The notes below the pieces were generated by a model. It was given only the letters and a program-made list of their open reading frames with translations, made no database searches and was not told where the DNA came from. A DNA stretch of 6,293 nt from CAYPEL01 sp964409635. GTDB taxonomy: Bacteria; Pseudomonadota; Gammaproteobacteria; DSM-19610. A program made the position numbers and the translations under genes. The stretch is taken from NCBI GenBank assembly GCA_964409635.1, contig CAYPEL010000154.1, positions 1 through 6,293 on the forward strand. Direction: 5' to 3'. Positions 6,192-6,293 of the stretch are shown piece after piece (within the stretch, counting starts at the first letter, position 1; every line of letters starts with the position of its first letter).

Positions 6192-6198
6192 GCAACAG
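6183..6198. promoter_or_regulatory. LexA-type SOS box upstream of intI
   Basis: CTGTTATGCGCAACAG fits CTGT-N8-ACAG, the gammaproteobacterial LexA operator, at all eight fixed positions. SOS control of intI by such boxes is established for class 1 and Vibrio integrons. Here the box is 136 bases before the intI ATG and lies 5 bases upstream (on the - strand) of a TATAAG hexamer, where LexA would block polymerase. It overlaps the GTTATGC core site. Confidence 0.6.
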
Positions 6199-6293
6199 GA
6201 ACGATAGTCAGTATTTTTCACTGCATTTAAAGCACCGACATGAGTGTCTAAATAAAACAGAAGCTATATCATGATATGGTTTTACGAAGATAC
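6186..6293 (+). other. Probable 5' part of the first gene cassette (cut by window end)
   Basis: If G6185^T6186 is the recombination point, everything to the right belongs to cassette 1. No attC-like pair (RYYYAAC with GTTRRRY around an imperfect hairpin) occurs before the edge, so the cassette end is outside. The first 85 bases are AT-rich with no ORF of note. Candidate starts are ATG 6271 (MIWFYED and on) and ATG 6276 (MVLRRY and on). Both are open to the edge and neither has a strong ribosome site. Confidence 0.35.
6271..6293 (+). CDS. Possible start of a cassette-borne gene (partial)
   Basis: ATG at 6271 opens a frame beginning MIWFYED that is still open at the window edge. Upstream in frame there is a TAA at 6253. 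Only seven full codons are visible and there is no clear Shine-Dalgarno (AGAAG lies 8 bases upstream). A competing ATG at 6276 uses another frame. Too short for any functional call. Confidence 0.2.

Noticed and set aside
6209..6223. CAGT/ACTG inverted repeat as a second operator or terminator
   Set aside because: The arms are only 4 bp and no function is suggested by its position.
1..6293. tRNA, rRNA, CRISPR array, complete insertion sequence
   Set aside because: No cloverleaf, rRNA-like block, regularly spaced repeats or transposase frame was seen on either strand.

Overview
The window looks like chromosomal DNA of a gammaproteobacterium. The order atpC (tail only), glmU, glmS is the arrangement seen in Pseudomonas, Cellvibrio and related marine groups. 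Protein signatures of GlmU and GlmS are close to the E. coli and Pseudomonas types. Genus cannot be fixed from the sequence alone.

Layout. Bases 1-55 hold the last 17 codons of an ATP synthase epsilon subunit gene. Bases 193-3469 hold glmU and glmS on the + strand, which together make UDP-N-acetylglucosamine for peptidoglycan and LPS. GlmS makes glucosamine-6-P, and GlmU acetylates and uridylates glucosamine-1-P. The glmS 3' end is a well-preserved attTn7 target. About 25 bp after its stop codon the DNA carries rearranged copies of two 11-bp pieces of the glmS tail. Bases 3470-3800 are AT-richer non-coding DNA with a good extended -10 promoter. It is followed by a small cysteine-containing orphan gene (3801-4094) with a strong hairpin behind it, then a 286-aa orphan gene (4230-5090).

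From 5085 to the right edge lies the start of a chromosomal integron. An IntI-type tyrosine recombinase is on the - strand, its 3' end overlapping the orphan gene tail-to-tail by 6 bp. Beyond its start codon is a compact attI region. This contains (a) a near-perfect Shine-Dalgarno followed by a 19-22 codon mini-ORF reading toward the cassettes, recalling ORF-11 of attI1; (b) a pair of inverted core sites, TTATAAC and GTTATGC; (c) a LexA-type box, CTGT-N8-ACAG, that overlaps the second core site. The last ~108 bases are probably the 5' part of the first gene cassette, cut by the window edge. No attC site is visible inside the window.

The most interesting reading is that cassette insertion at G^TTATGC would cut through the LexA box. 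The right half of the SOS operator of intI would then be supplied by whichever cassette is first in the array. This is an inference from overlapping motifs, not a demonstrated mechanism.
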